From Lentisphaeria bacterium (GTDB lineage: Bacteria > Verrucomicrobiota > Lentisphaeria > Victivallales > UBA1829): a stretch of DNA of 51,422 bases. Below the pieces are notes generated by a model. It was given only the letters and a program-made list of their open reading frames with translations. It had not been told where the DNA came from and searched no databases. The DNA is taken from the NCBI GenBank assembly GCA_017503375.1, contig JAFVTF010000090.1, positions 1 to 51,422 of the forward strand, read 5' to 3'. The position numbers and the translations under genes are program-made. Shown piece by piece: positions 1-8,570 of the stretch (position 1 is the first letter of the stretch; every line of letters starts with the position of its first letter).

Positions 1-139
1 AAATAAAAATTTTTCTCTTGGGTAACGGTTGTTTTAATTACCAAACCACCTCCGTAATCTCTGTAAACTCCGTTCACTCTGTTCAAAAGACTCAATTAAA
101 ATGCGTTTTCTGTATGCAGGTTTTGCAACAGCCCCCTTT
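1..139. repeat. Left copy of 139-bp terminal inverted repeat
   Basis: Bases 1-139 are the exact reverse complement of 51283-51421. The copy begins 11 bases downstream of the stop codon of the leftmost gene. Its gene-proximal edge reads GGGGGCTGTTGCAAAACC on the minus strand, a motif of the kind seen at many insertion-sequence tips. Positions 50-85 hold four 9-bp units (CTCCGTAAT, CTCTGTAAA, CTCCGTTCA, CTCTGTTCA). The likely explanation is a multicopy repeat or IS end that stopped the assembly on both sides. Confidence 0.9.
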
Positions 140-150
140 TGAGGATCGAC

Positions 151-2427
151 TTACTTTCTGATGATTACGACTTCACCGATCCAAACGTTATCGGCATCGG
201 ATTTACTTTGCGGAGAATGACCTTTTCCTTCAAATTTCATCTCTGCCCAGACTTCATACTTCTGATCGTTTGTATCAAGCCCTGCTCTTGCAAAAGAACC
301 CAGGGAAACATTGGCATTCCAGCTGCGGGAAGTCCAGAAAATGCAGGCGGTAATTCCCGGAGCAGTTGTTTCGCCAATCTTGTAGTAATGGAATTTGTCG
401 ATTACGATCTCATCCTTTTTAATACTGCGGTTAAGCAGGAATTTTCTTCCGCTTGCTTCATATACGCCGCAGGTGAAAGGAACTTCCGTTTTTTTGTTTT
501 TCTTTGCAGTAATTGCTCTTCCGAACCCGGCGTCAGAAAATTCTTTCATTTCCCATGCAGGACCGACGTGCGGAATCACCCGGCGGATTTTTTCTTCCGG
601 ATACTGAGCAAACTGTGCCGGCAGTTTTTTCGGCTCTATGGTTGCTGAGACGAGTGCAGCTGCAGCACTGTTCTTCAGGGACGGGAAATCATAATTCTGC
701 AGGTATTTATCTGTCGGCATTCTCCGTTTGAGAGTATTCTTCATGTTTTGCAAGAGAGTATCATGAATTACTTTCGGAGTCGGGAACAGACCTTTTTTTG
801 CGGCAGCAAGTTTCTTGTAGCTTCTGAGAACGCTCAAATCCAATACAATTCTTGCATGTTTGATATTTTCCAGATGGCGCGGATCAGCTGATACTTTTTT
901 CTCCATTGCATTGAAGCGTTCAGTCCAGCGGATCAACTGTTCATCAGAGGCTCCGGCATCTGCAGCATGCCAGAGCAGATTTCCGGAATACTTGTCCAGA
1001 TTCGTGTCAAATTCTGCAATATACTGAATCATATCGTCAGCAGCTTTGCCGTAATGGAACTCACAGAACTCACGAATCAATTTTTTTTCATCAAGTTCGG
1101 GATCGTTCCACATTTTCAGCATGAGCCACAGACGCAAGTCATTAAAAGCCAATCCGCTTCTGGTTCCGACATCAATTTCCCAGTACATGCCGTCAAGTCC
1201 GATTCTTTTCATGATTTTGAGGTCACGGATATTTCTTCCGATTCCTGTGTAGAGATTGGCACCTCCGCTTCCATAAGTGGACGCATAATACCATGTCCAG
1301 AGATGTTTTGTAATTTTACGCCACTGAGCAAGGACTTTTCCGGCGTTATCGGGATGATCAAGATCTTTACTGAAGTTATCGTCAATAGGGGCAAAAATAA
1401 TGACCAGATTATCCGGGAGTTTTTCCACTGCCGGTGGCCGTTCAGACTGTTCTTTCCGGTAAGCAAGTGTGGAAATATAGATATTCGGATATTTCTCTTT
1501 TGCAAAATTTGCCATATCAATAAGGAAATCATAGAAGGCGCCGCCTTCGCATTTGTATTTCTTTTCCAGCGCGATACAGTTTTTGCAGTAACAGAATCTT
1601 CCGGGCCAATCCATTGCACTCAGGGAATAGGTTCCGACTTTTCCTTTCAGTTCCACACGTTCCGAGAACCGTTTTTTGAATTCTTTCCTCATTTCCGCAT
1701 TGCTCAGACAGAGCTGGAGGGAATCGACCCGTTTTCCATCAACAGAGAGAGAGTAGAATTCCGGATTCGTTTTGAAGTAATAATGTTCTTTCTTCCATTT
1801 CCAGTTTTCCGGATTATTCATAAAAGCCTTTTTCGGAGGAAGATACCAGAACAGTGTATGACAGGAACCAATGAAAGGTTTCATTTCATCAGGAATCATC
1901 CTTCCGCTGGCATTCCGTCTGAAAAAGTTCCCCGCCTTTGCCGTTTTCGGAACTACTTGAATGATAGACCAGCGGACTGGGAAATACGGTTTTTTCCGGT
2001 ATGCGGGGAAATCAAGTTTCACATCCTGATACTTCGGCACTTTTTCATCACCGTACCATGTGAACCAGCGGATTCCCATCTGATTTTCCAGAAACGCATA
2101 AACGGCGTTGGCGATTCCATAATGATCGCCGCCGGAAAGAATGAGATCATTTCCATTGATCCGCACCTCATATTCTTCCCGCTGCAAAGCCGGATTCTTT
2201 TTCAGAATAATTTTTTTCCCTTTTGCATCAGCAGAAATCTTCAGTTCTATCCCGGCAGATTTTTTCATATAGTCTTTCAGATCCTGAGCGGCAGCTGAAA
2301 CCGTCTGATGCGGATTTGCCGGGAGCTGAATAGAATACTCCGTTTTTCCCTTTTCCGACAGTATGATTTCTGCATGAGCAGTAAATACTGCCGCAGCAAA
2401 TACACTGAAAATAAGATTTCTTTTCAT
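151..2427 (-). CDS. Exported DUF4838-domain glycoside hydrolase-like protein
   Basis: A 758-residue exported protein, probably acting on polysaccharide in the periplasm or at the cell surface. Residues 1-19 form a clean Sec signal peptide ending Ala-His-Ala. Residues 20-130 look like the alpha/beta accessory domain that precedes GH20/GH67-type barrels. The centre matches DUF4838, with the Cys cluster CYCKNC near residue 270 and aromatic-rich barrel motifs (LWTWYY, MYWEID). The C-terminal 130 residues look like a beta-sandwich. An AAGGAG ribosome site precedes the ATG. It lies 23 bases downstream of the pseudopilin gene with no terminator between, so the two are probably one operon controlled by the divergent AraR-like regulator. 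Family membership is recognised by motif and layout; the substrate is unknown. Confidence 0.82.
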   Translation of the reverse strand: MKRNLIFSVFAAAVFTAHAEIILSEKGKTEYSIQLPANPHQTVSAAAQDLKDYMKKSAGIELKISADAKGKKIILKKNPALQREEYEVRINGNDLILSGGDHYGIANAVYAFLENQMGIRWFTWYGDEKVPKYQDVKLDFPAYRKKPYFPVRWSIIQVVPKTAKAGNFFRRNASGRMIPDEMKPFIGSCHTLFWYLPPKKAFMNNPENWKWKKEHYYFKTNPEFYSLSVDGKRVDSLQLCLSNAEMRKEFKKRFSERVELKGKVGTYSLSAMDWPGRFCYCKNCIALEKKYKCEGGAFYDFLIDMANFAKEKYPNIYISTLAYRKEQSERPPAVEKLPDNLVIIFAPIDDNFSKDLDHPDNAGKVLAQWRKITKHLWTWYYASTYGSGGANLYTGIGRNIRDLKIMKRIGLDGMYWEIDVGTRSGLAFNDLRLWLMLKMWNDPELDEKKLIREFCEFHYGKAADDMIQYIAEFDTNLDKYSGNLLWHAADAGASDEQLIRWTERFNAMEKKVSADPRHLENIKHARIVLDLSVLRSYKKLAAAKKGLFPTPKVIHDTLLQNMKNTLKRRMPTDKYLQNYDFPSLKNSAAAALVSATIEPKKLPAQFAQYPEEKIRRVIPHVGPAWEMKEFSDAGFGRAITAKKNKKTEVPFTCGVYEASGRKFLLNRSIKKDEIVIDKFHYYKIGETTAPGITACIFWTSRSWNANVSLGSFARAGLDTNDQKYEVWAEMKFEGKGHSPQSKSDADNVWIGEVVIIRK

Positions 2428-2450
2428 TAATTATCTCCTTTATTTATAGA

Positions 2451-3197
2451 TTAATAAGGTTGTCCTTTAAGCATTTTCGGGAATGGGAGACATTCCATTT
2501 CCGGCTTGCTCATGCTGGAAGCATTTCCCGCAAGATAGAGTATATTTGCCCGCATTGAGTGACGGAAATCAACTTTATATGTCAATTGTCCCCAGGGAAT
2601 AGCATCCCAGATCCAGTTTAGATTTTTATTGCTTTCACTCTTTTTGGAAATTTTGAAATCCAACAATCTTGCAGTTTTACTCGGGTGCTTGAAATAAGAA
2701 AGTTTTTTGAAATTAAGATATTCTTTTTCATAACTGGAACCATAAACTGTCGGATAATATTGATCTCCGAAAAACGGATTATAAGAATAAGAAGAAGTCT
2801 CTTTTTCCTGCAGAGTATTTTTAACAGGATCAATATCCCCAGGACATTTGAAGTAAACATTTGTCTGATCAGCATGACCGTCAGCATAATACCCTTTCAC
2901 GAAATAGAGTTCCCGCAATTTTCTGCTCCAGCTGTGATTCTGATATGCTCCATCCGCGGAAGGGGTTGTTGAAAAGAGAATATAATCATCGTAATCATTG
3001 GAATAAATCGTTGCATAGTTCCCGATCTGCTTCTGAACATTCAGGCATGATGCTGAATGACCTTTCTGTCTTGCCTGATTCAATGCAGGCAACAACATTC
3101 CGGCAAGAATCGCAATGATGGCAATGACAACGAGCAACTCAATCAAAGTAAAAGTTTTCTTTCTGAACACTTCCGTCAATTGGTCTTTGCAATACAT
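2451..3197 (-). CDS. DUF1559-type pseudopilin (prepilin N-terminal cleavage/methylation domain)
   Basis: A 248-residue protein starting at the ATG at 3197, preceded by GAAAGGAAG. An upstream in-frame extension to 3323 runs through the operator region and is rejected. Residues 11-35 carry the type IV prepilin signature, with [19 protein letters not shown] following a short basic leader. This is the prepilin peptidase site (Thr in place of the usual Gly before Phe) and the hydrophobic helix. The C-terminus has the PVC-type processing motif as H-X9-A-G ([12 protein letters not shown]) instead of H-X9-D-G. Such pseudopilins are strongly expanded in Lentisphaerota and Planctomycetota and often sit beside glycosidases and sulfatases, as here. 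They may belong to a type II-like surface apparatus. First gene of the operon with the DUF4838 gene. Confidence 0.88.
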   Translation of the reverse strand: MYCKDQLTEVFRKKTFTLIELLVVIAIIAILAGMLLPALNQARQKGHSASCLNVQKQIGNYATIYSNDYDDYILFSTTPSADGAYQNHSWSRKLRELYFVKGYYADGHADQTNVYFKCPGDIDPVKNTLQEKETSSYSYNPFFGDQYYPTVYGSSYEKEYLNFKKLSYFKHPSKTARLLDFKISKKSESNKNLNWIWDAIPWGQLTYKVDFRHSMRANILYLAGNASSMSKPEMECLPFPKMLKGQPY

Positions 3198-3221
3198 ATA
3201 AACTTCCTTTCGTTTAAATGA

Positions 3222-3232
3222 TTGTAATACAA
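3222..3232. promoter_or_regulatory. Operator box 1, TTGTAATACAA
   Basis: A perfect 5-1-5 palindrome (TTGTA-A-TACAA), 25 bases upstream of the pseudopilin start, identical to box 2 at 3313-3323. It overlaps the likely -10 region of the minus-strand promoter. The half site TTGTA/TACAA resembles the operator of AraR, the GntR/LacI chimeric arabinose regulator, and the divergent gene encodes a protein of that architecture. Confidence 0.72.
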
Positions 3233-3312
3233 TTATTTTTCTCTTTCCAACAATATTATAATGCAGAAAAAGATTTTTGTCAAGAACCAAAGATATTTTT
3301 TCAAAAAAATAA

Positions 3313-3340
3313 TTGTAATACAAAGATTATGTGCTATATT
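3313..3340 (+). promoter_or_regulatory. Regulator promoter overlapped by operator box 2
   Basis: Box 2 (TTGTAATACAA, 3313-3323) is also the -35 element: TTGTAA at 3313, a 16-base spacer, then TATATT at 3335 preceded by TGC (extended -10). Bound repressor would block RNA polymerase, so the regulator gene at 3370 is probably autoregulated. Boxes 1 and 2 are 91 bases apart centre to centre, which would permit looping between the divergent promoters. Confidence 0.7.
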
Positions 3341-3369
3341 ACAGCAACAGAAGAGATCAGGGAGATTTT

Positions 3370-4410
3370 ATGAGAAAATCAGAAGAAATACTGGATATCT
3401 TACGCCGGGAACTCCACAGCGGCCGCTGGAAGGAAAACAGCCGTTTCCCATCAGAAGAACAGCTGATGAGCCGTTTTCATGTTTCACGGATCACGATGAA
3501 CAAAATCACAGAACAGCTTGTTCAGGAAAAATACATTGTGCGCGGGCGCGGCGGTTCAGGTGCCAGAGTCCTGAATACAGAACCGTTTCCAAAAGGTCAG
3601 ATCGCATGTTTTTGCGGATTACTGCACCCTTATTATTCAAAAATGGCAAACGGGGTCCTTCAACATGCCATGGGGCTGCAATATGGTGTCAATTTCTTCT
3701 CCCCGGGTACTGAACTGATCAGTTACTATCTTGATAAAGTTGCAAAATCAAATTATATCGGTGTTCTGGCAACAGTGGGAGTGGGAATGATACCCTCCAG
3801 TTACCCGCTGCCTGTTGTCTATATGGATTCCATCCTGCCTTCCGAAGAAAATTCCAGATGCTGTGTAACCTGCTCCAATTACCGTTCTGCTGCAGACATG
3901 GCTGAAACTGTTATTTCATGCGGTCACAAAAATATTCTCATTTTTTCCAGTATTTCCCCGAATGAATTCAGCAGAAGAGAACGCTTGAACGGTTTTGTTG
4001 ATACGCTGAAAAAACATAAAATTCCGGATGTTTCCAGACGGATCATCAGCATTATGCCGGGTAATTATCTGAATTTCTCAAGAATCTTCCAGCGGGCATA
4101 TAAGCAATTCCCGGAGACAACATTGATTCTGACAGATTCCGATGACATTGCGTTCAATATCGTCGAAGATATCAGAGCAATGGGGATTGAAGATAAAATC
4201 ACGGTGACAGGATTCGGAAATTTATCATGGATTACACCTCTTCTGAAAATTCCGACCGTAGAACAACATCCGGAAGAAACCGGGGCAATCGCTGTGGATA
4301 AATTAATTTACAATATTCTGCATCCGGATTCCCCGCATACCGGAAATGTCATCATCGAGGCAGAACTGGTTCATACAGAGCTGATCCCGGATATATCCAA
4401 AGAAAATTAA
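3370..4410 (+). CDS. AraR-like GntR/LacI chimeric transcriptional regulator
   Basis: A 346-residue protein, started at the ATG at 3370 with CAGGGAG upstream. Residues 1-70 form a GntR-type winged helix-turn-helix: FPSEEQLMSRFHVSRIT is the recognition unit, followed by the wing with GRGGSGARV. Residues 75-345 look like a LacI/periplasmic-binding sugar sensor, with ILTDSDDIAFNIVEDIRAMG and VTGFGN as the usual LacI-type segments. This is the AraR subfamily layout. It is divergent from the pseudopilin/DUF4838 operon and two TTGTAATACAA operators lie between, so it probably represses both itself and the operon until a sugar from the target glycan binds. The ligand is unknown. Confidence 0.88.
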   Translation: MRKSEEILDILRRELHSGRWKENSRFPSEEQLMSRFHVSRITMNKITEQLVQEKYIVRGRGGSGARVLNTEPFPKGQIACFCGLLHPYYSKMANGVLQHAMGLQYGVNFFSPGTELISYYLDKVAKSNYIGVLATVGVGMIPSSYPLPVVYMDSILPSEENSRCCVTCSNYRSAADMAETVISCGHKNILIFSSISPNEFSRRERLNGFVDTLKKHKIPDVSRRIISIMPGNYLNFSRIFQRAYKQFPETTLILTDSDDIAFNIVEDIRAMGIEDKITVTGFGNLSWITPLLKIPTVEQHPEETGAIAVDKLIYNILHPDSPHTGNVIIEAELVHTELIPDISKEN

Positions 4411-4418
4411 TCATTTAT

Positions 4419-4621
4419 GGCACAGTTCCCCATCAGGGTTGATAAATCCTTCTGCTATTAAAACCTTAAAATGGCATTTCGATTTTTACATCGCAAAAAT
4501 CGGAATGCCGCAAAAAGGTTTGAAAAAGGATGATGGGGTTCGGGGAAGAAGGGAAAAAATTTCCTCAAAATTTTTTCCCTTCTTCCCCGATCACAAAACA
4601 ACCTTTATCGGGAACAGAGCA
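4419..4621 (+). mobile_element. MITE-like hairpin repeat, copy A (203 bp)
   Basis: A noncoding element also found at 20281-20441 and 43493-43695. The ends are imperfect inverted repeats of GGCTCTGTTCC (left GGCACAGTTCC, right GGAACAGAGC). Hairpin 1 at 4473-4509 pairs GGCATTTCGATTTTT with AAAAATCGGAATGCC, with one G-U. Hairpin 2 at 4540-4590 has a perfect 23-bp stem with a 5-base loop (CCTCA). No target duplication is visible for this copy. It sits between the regulator and the terminator of the converging zinc-ribbon gene. It has no coding capacity, so it would have been moved in trans. Confidence 0.82.
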
Positions 4622-4656
4622 AAAAAAAAGCCGCTGTACGTTTGCAGCGGCTCTTT
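4622..4656 (-). terminator. Rho-independent terminator of the zinc-ribbon gene
   Basis: On the minus strand, a 7-bp G+C stem (GCCGCTG/CAGCGGC, 8-base loop) is followed by a run of nine T residues. It lies 20 bases past the stop of the 72-residue zinc-ribbon gene. Confidence 0.85.
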
Positions 4657-4678
4657 TCATCCGGAAGACGATCAAGGT

Positions 4679-4897
4679 TTATTTATCGTCAAAATCATCC
4701 AGATCTTCATAACCTTCATCATCAAAGTCATCGCCATCGAGTTCATCACCGAATTCATCATATTCGGAATCATCTTCGGGGTCAGTGACAACCATGCTTG
4801 CGGAAACGAAAGCTCCACATTCCGGACAGCAGCCGTCTTCGGCTTCCAACTGAGCTTCATTGATTTCGATGTCGCAATAGGGACAGTACATAACCAT
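4679..4897 (-). CDS. Small zinc-ribbon protein with acidic tail
   Basis: A 72-residue protein with two CxxC knuckles (CPYC at the N-terminus and CPEC about 20 residues later), typical of a rubredoxin-like zinc ribbon. An Asp/Glu-rich tail covers about the last 30 residues. The start is the ATG at 4897, nine bases after GGAG; a second ATG two codons on is possible. It is monocistronic, with a near-consensus promoter at 4945-4973 and a strong terminator at 4622-4656. Function is unknown. The acidic tail suggests contact with a basic partner such as a polymerase, ribosome or basic protein, but this is inference. Confidence 0.78.
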   Translation of the reverse strand: MVMYCPYCDIEINEAQLEAEDGCCPECGAFVSASMVVTDPEDDSEYDEFGDELDGDDFDDEGYEDLDDFDDK

Positions 4898-4944
4898 AAA
4901 CAATTTCTCCTTCGTTTTTTGACGGTTACAGTCATTTATGCGGA

Positions 4945-4973
4945 ATTATACGAACGAAATGGGAAAAAGTCAA
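4945..4973 (-). promoter_or_regulatory. Sigma-70 promoter of the zinc-ribbon gene
   Basis: TTGACT at 4973-4968, 17-base spacer, TATAAT at 4950-4945 (minus strand). This is a near-perfect primary-sigma promoter, predicting a start about 40 bases upstream of the ATG at 4897. Confidence 0.8.
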
Positions 4974-5055
4974 TAGCAAAACAAAAAAAAAATGCATTTT
5001 TTTTCAATTTTTATTTTTTTTTGGTGAAAAACAGTGTTTTTTTTAGAAATTTTGA

Positions 5056-5084
5056 TTGCTTTTTTTCCGTTAGAGAACTATATT
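5056..5084 (+). promoter_or_regulatory. Promoter of the Tad operon
   Basis: TTGCTT at 5056, 17-base spacer, TATATT at 5079. The predicted transcript starts about 40 bases upstream of cpaB. The preceding 100 bases are very A/T-rich with T-tracts that may act as an UP element. Confidence 0.55.
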
Positions 5085-5129
5085 CCTCACAAAAAGCGAA
5101 AAAATATAAAAAATACGGAGATCGGTTAC

Positions 5130-5927
5130 ATGAAGCAGAAATTACTTTTACTTGCGGCAGTTTTTTTCGGGGTGTTGGCATTTATTCTGACATTCCAGCA
5201 GATCAACAGCGAACGGAGAAAAATTCAGGCAACGATGCAGGAAGTCGCTTTGCTGGAAGTGAAACGCGATATAGCGGAAAATGAAATCATTACAGATGAT
5301 GCGATCGTTGTGAAGAAATATCAGCGTGCCAGAAGTCAGCTTGCCAACAGCCGGGAAGTGACTGCAGATCAGAAGAACCTGATCGTCGGCAGAAAAGCTC
5401 TGTTCCCGATCAACCGCGGCTCTGTTCTTCAGTGGAATGACCTGCAGACAACGATGGCTGCAGGAAGAGAAGGTGCAAACTCTGTGATCCGTCCCGGATA
5501 TCGTGCAATTTCCATTCCCGTGGATCAGACCGCTTCTGTTTCCGGATTGGTTCAGCCCAATAACTATGTCGACCTGATCGGTACATTCAAATTTCCGGGC
5601 AGACGCGGAGATGCTTCTCTGGATACCATTACCATGACAATCCTTCAGCGGGTCCGTGTGATCGCAACGGGTAATGACTATGGAATCCGCGCTCCCGGTC
5701 AGAGTGCTGTCCGGAGTTATTCCACTGTCACGCTGGAACTCCTTCCTGCTGAAGCAGAGATGATAGTGTTCGCCTCACAGAAAGGGTATATCCAGATGAG
5801 TCTCCGGAATCATGAAGATGCCGCAACCGTTACAGAACATCAGAGTGTTGACTGGAAATATCTTGAAAAGAATATTCAGAAATATAATCAGGAACGGCAG
5901 AGACGCAGCATGTCCGGAAGGAATTGA
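5130..5927 (+). CDS. cpaB: Flp pilus assembly protein CpaB (SAF domain)
   Basis: A 265-residue protein. Residues 1-22 are a membrane anchor or uncleaved signal; residues about 45-110 form a SAF domain (VKRDIAENEIITDDAIVV; GRKALFPINRGSVL), followed by the RcpC/CpaB domain (AISIPVDQTASVSGLVQPNNYVDL). CpaB proteins act in the periplasm of Tad systems, often beside the outer-membrane secretin. The start at 5130 follows CGGAG; a longer in-frame reading from 5034 crosses the promoter and is rejected. First gene of the operon. Its stop lies three bases before the start of the FHA-CpaF gene, implying translational coupling. Confidence 0.9.
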   Translation: MKQKLLLLAAVFFGVLAFILTFQQINSERRKIQATMQEVALLEVKRDIAENEIITDDAIVVKKYQRARSQLANSREVTADQKNLIVGRKALFPINRGSVLQWNDLQTTMAAGREGANSVIRPGYRAISIPVDQTASVSGLVQPNNYVDLIGTFKFPGRRGDASLDTITMTILQRVRVIATGNDYGIRAPGQSAVRSYSTVTLELLPAEAEMIVFASQKGYIQMSLRNHEDAATVTEHQSVDWKYLEKNIQKYNQERQRRSMSGRN

Positions 5928-5929
5928 AG

Positions 5930-7660
5930 ATGCCAGATGTAGTGATATCACTTCCGGGATATGAGGAAACAGAAATCTCTCTGTACCCGGGAATTTACCG
6001 GGTCGGTTCCAGTCCCGCTTCACATATTGCATTGAGTGAAAAGAGCATCCAGCCGCGTCATTGCCGTTTGGAGGTATCCGCATCCGGAATTAAAGTCTTT
6101 GATCTTTGCAATGCAACATCCCTGAACGGAAGCAGCATCGGAACCGGCGGAGCTGATTTCGTGCCGGGGGATCTGCTTCAGATCGGAAACGGAAATGTTT
6201 ATTATAAAGGTTATAAGCCGGGAGCTGAACCGGTTCAGAAGGCTCCGGAAAAATCTTCTGTTCCGCCTCCGGCTCCTGCAGCTCCGCCTCCGCCGAAAAT
6301 CACGCCGAAAGCTTCCGGCGGAAAGATTCCTGTCTTGGAAATTTCCGGAATCTCTGCCGAAAACCGTCCAGTTGTTCAGGAAATCAAACGGCTTGCCCAT
6401 GTGGAACTGCTGAAACGGTTGAATTTGAAACGTCTGGCTCTCTCCGGAACGGCTCAGGATGTTCTGGAAGATCAGGCAAAACAGACGATCCATGAGATCA
6501 TGCAGGCATTGAATGTTCCGTTGCCCCGCGGAGTTACTCGGGAAAAAATCGAACATGAGCTGATTCATGAAGCGATCGGATTGGGACCGCTGGAAGATTT
6601 GATTAACCGGGATGATATTTCTGAAATCATGGTGAACGGCCCGGATCAGGTTTATGTGGAACACAAGGGCGTGCTTTACAAAACAGATATGGCATTTGCG
6701 GATGATCAGCAGGTTATCTCAGCCATTGAACGTATTGTATCTCCTCTGGGGCGCCGCATTGACGAAAGTTCGCCTATGGTGGATGCCCGTTTGAAGGATG
6801 GTTCCCGTGTGAATGCAATCATTCCGCCTTTGTCGCTTGTCGGACCTTCCATAACGATCCGTAAATTTTCCAAGACACCGCTTCAGATAGAAAATCTGAT
6901 TGCGTTCGGTTCCATCTCTCAGAATATGGCAACATTTCTTGACCTGTGCGTGAAACTGCGGAAAAATATTATTATTTCCGGCGGTACCGGTTCCGGGAAA
7001 ACCACACTGCTGAATATTTTAAGTTCTTATCTTCCTGATACAGACCGTATTGTGACAATTGAGGATGCTGCGGAACTTCAGCTCCGTCAGGATCACGTGG
7101 TCCGTCTGGAATCCCGCCCGCCTAATATTGAAGGAAAGGGAGAAGTAACGATCCGCGATCTGGTGCGGAACTCTCTGCGTATGCGTCCGGATCGGATCGT
7201 GATCGGGGAGTGCCGCGGCGGGGAAGCACTGGATATGCTTCAGGCGATGAATACAGGACATGACGGGTCCTTGACTACGATTCACGCAAACTCACCGCGT
7301 GATGCTCTGGCACGTCTGGAAACTCTGGTTCTGATGGCAGGCTTTGATTTGCCGCTGCGCGCAATCCGGGAACAGATTGCCAGCGCAATTTCCATCATTG
7401 TTCAGATTACCCGTGAAAAGGATGGGACCAGAAAAGTGATCGATATCAGTGAAATTACCCGTATGGAAGGGGATATTATTACGATGCAGACCCTGTTTGA
7501 GTTCAAGCAGGATGGCTGGTCGGAAGACGGCAAGATCATTGGCAGGTATGTGCCTTCCGGAAGTATGCCTTCTTTCATGGAGGATATCAAGCGGTCCGGA
7601 TTGCCTTTTGATCTGAATATCTTCTCGGAAGGACGGGAAGGACATAACGGAGGTCTTTGA
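5930..7660 (+). CDS. cpaF: FHA-domain/CpaF (TadA) secretion ATPase fusion
   Basis: A 576-residue cytoplasmic hexameric ATPase that powers Tad pilus assembly or secretion. Residues 1-85 are a forkhead-associated fold ([30 protein letters not shown]). Residues 95-125 are a Pro/Ala linker. The rest is CpaF: the Walker A loop GGTGSGKTT lies at about 351-359, then the Asp box, the Walker B region [19 protein letters not shown] and the His box TTIHANSP. Most CpaF proteins lack an FHA domain, and a stand-alone FHA protein occurs later in this operon. The ATG at 5930 has GGAAGG upstream; a TTG two codons earlier overlaps the cpaB stop. Confidence 0.92.
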   Translation: MPDVVISLPGYEETEISLYPGIYRVGSSPASHIALSEKSIQPRHCRLEVSASGIKVFDLCNATSLNGSSIGTGGADFVPGDLLQIGNGNVYYKGYKPGAEPVQKAPEKSSVPPPAPAAPPPPKITPKASGGKIPVLEISGISAENRPVVQEIKRLAHVELLKRLNLKRLALSGTAQDVLEDQAKQTIHEIMQALNVPLPRGVTREKIEHELIHEAIGLGPLEDLINRDDISEIMVNGPDQVYVEHKGVLYKTDMAFADDQQVISAIERIVSPLGRRIDESSPMVDARLKDGSRVNAIIPPLSLVGPSITIRKFSKTPLQIENLIAFGSISQNMATFLDLCVKLRKNIIISGGTGSGKTTLLNILSSYLPDTDRIVTIEDAAELQLRQDHVVRLESRPPNIEGKGEVTIRDLVRNSLRMRPDRIVIGECRGGEALDMLQAMNTGHDGSLTTIHANSPRDALARLETLVLMAGFDLPLRAIREQIASAISIIVQITREKDGTRKVIDISEITRMEGDIITMQTLFEFKQDGWSEDGKIIGRYVPSGSMPSFMEDIKRSGLPFDLNIFSEGREGHNGGL

Positions 7661-7662
7661 AT

Positions 7663-8559
7663 ATGATGCAGATATTTCAGAATTTAACCTTTGTGGCAGG
7701 ACTGTGCGCCGCTGCCGCTGTGACATTTGCTTCGCTGGTTGTGATCAACTTCATGACTGAGACCAGTACACGGTATAAAGAGCGGTATATCCGGGAAACA
7801 GGGATTGAGTATGAGGATATTCTTCTTTCCATGCCTGCCGGACGTGTTTTTGACTTGAGTCTGGGCGTTTCCGCTTTGGGGATGTTTCTGGGAATTCTGC
7901 TGATTTCCATCGTGGCGGAATCCCCGGATATGCCGATGATCGTCCTGGTCGGAATGATCGGGGCTGTTGTCTGTTTCCCGATTCCCCGTGCAATTCTGAA
8001 ACACATGAAGAAAAAGCGGCTGCAGAAATTCAATGAACAGCTGGAAGATGCACTGTTATCCATCAGCGGTTCTCTGAAAGCCGGATTCAGTATTCTTCAG
8101 GCATTGGATTTGATTGCTTCAGAAAACCGTCCGCCGATATCTTATGAATTTACGGTTTTGATGCAGGAACTGCGTTTGGGTGTTGCCTTTGATGAGGCGC
8201 TGGAAAAAATGTCGAAACGCGTTGGTTCTCAAGATTTTGAGCTGGTATCGGTTGCGATTTCCACTGCGCGTCAGACAGGCGGAGAATTGACTGGCGTGCT
8301 GGAACGTCTGGCATCTGTGATCCGGGAACGAGTGAGAATTCAGCAGAAGCTGATTGCCATGACAGCTCAGGGCCGTCTTCAGGCTTATATGATCGGTGCA
8401 ATGCCGTTTCTGCTTTTGTTTGCAATGAGTAAAGTAGCGCCGGATATGATGCGGCCTTTCTTCAATTCAATCGTTGGAATTCTGGTGATTTGCGGCGCAA
8501 TTCTTCTGGTTATTGCCGGATTCTTCACAATCCGGAAAATCACAACTATAGATGTCTGA
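7663..8559 (+). CDS. tadB: Tad inner-membrane platform protein TadB (T2SSF domain)
   Basis: A 298-residue inner-membrane platform protein. Hydrophobic segments lie near residues 8-30, 75-125 and 245-290. A cytoplasmic GspF-type domain sits between (FNEQLEDALLSISGSLKAGFSILQAL, then SVAISTARQTGGELTGVLERLA). It pairs with TadC to transmit ATPase motion to the pilus. GGAGG lies nine bases before the ATG at 7663, inside the end of the cpaF gene. Length and layout are normal for TadB. Confidence 0.92.
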   Translation: MMQIFQNLTFVAGLCAAAAVTFASLVVINFMTETSTRYKERYIRETGIEYEDILLSMPAGRVFDLSLGVSALGMFLGILLISIVAESPDMPMIVLVGMIGAVVCFPIPRAILKHMKKKRLQKFNEQLEDALLSISGSLKAGFSILQALDLIASENRPPISYEFTVLMQELRLGVAFDEALEKMSKRVGSQDFELVSVAISTARQTGGELTGVLERLASVIRERVRIQQKLIAMTAQGRLQAYMIGAMPFLLLFAMSKVAPDMMRPFFNSIVGILVICGAILLVIAGFFTIRKITTIDV

Positions 8560-8570
8560 GGAGGAAAAAT

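Noticed and set aside
967..2298. Long plus-strand open frame opposite the DUF4838 gene
   Set aside because: No ribosome site, no recognisable domain, and it lies wholly inside a well-supported gene on the other strand.
4439..5284. 281-codon plus-strand frame crossing the mobile repeat and the zinc-ribbon gene
   Set aside because: It reads through a hairpin element, a terminator and two promoters; no ribosome site.
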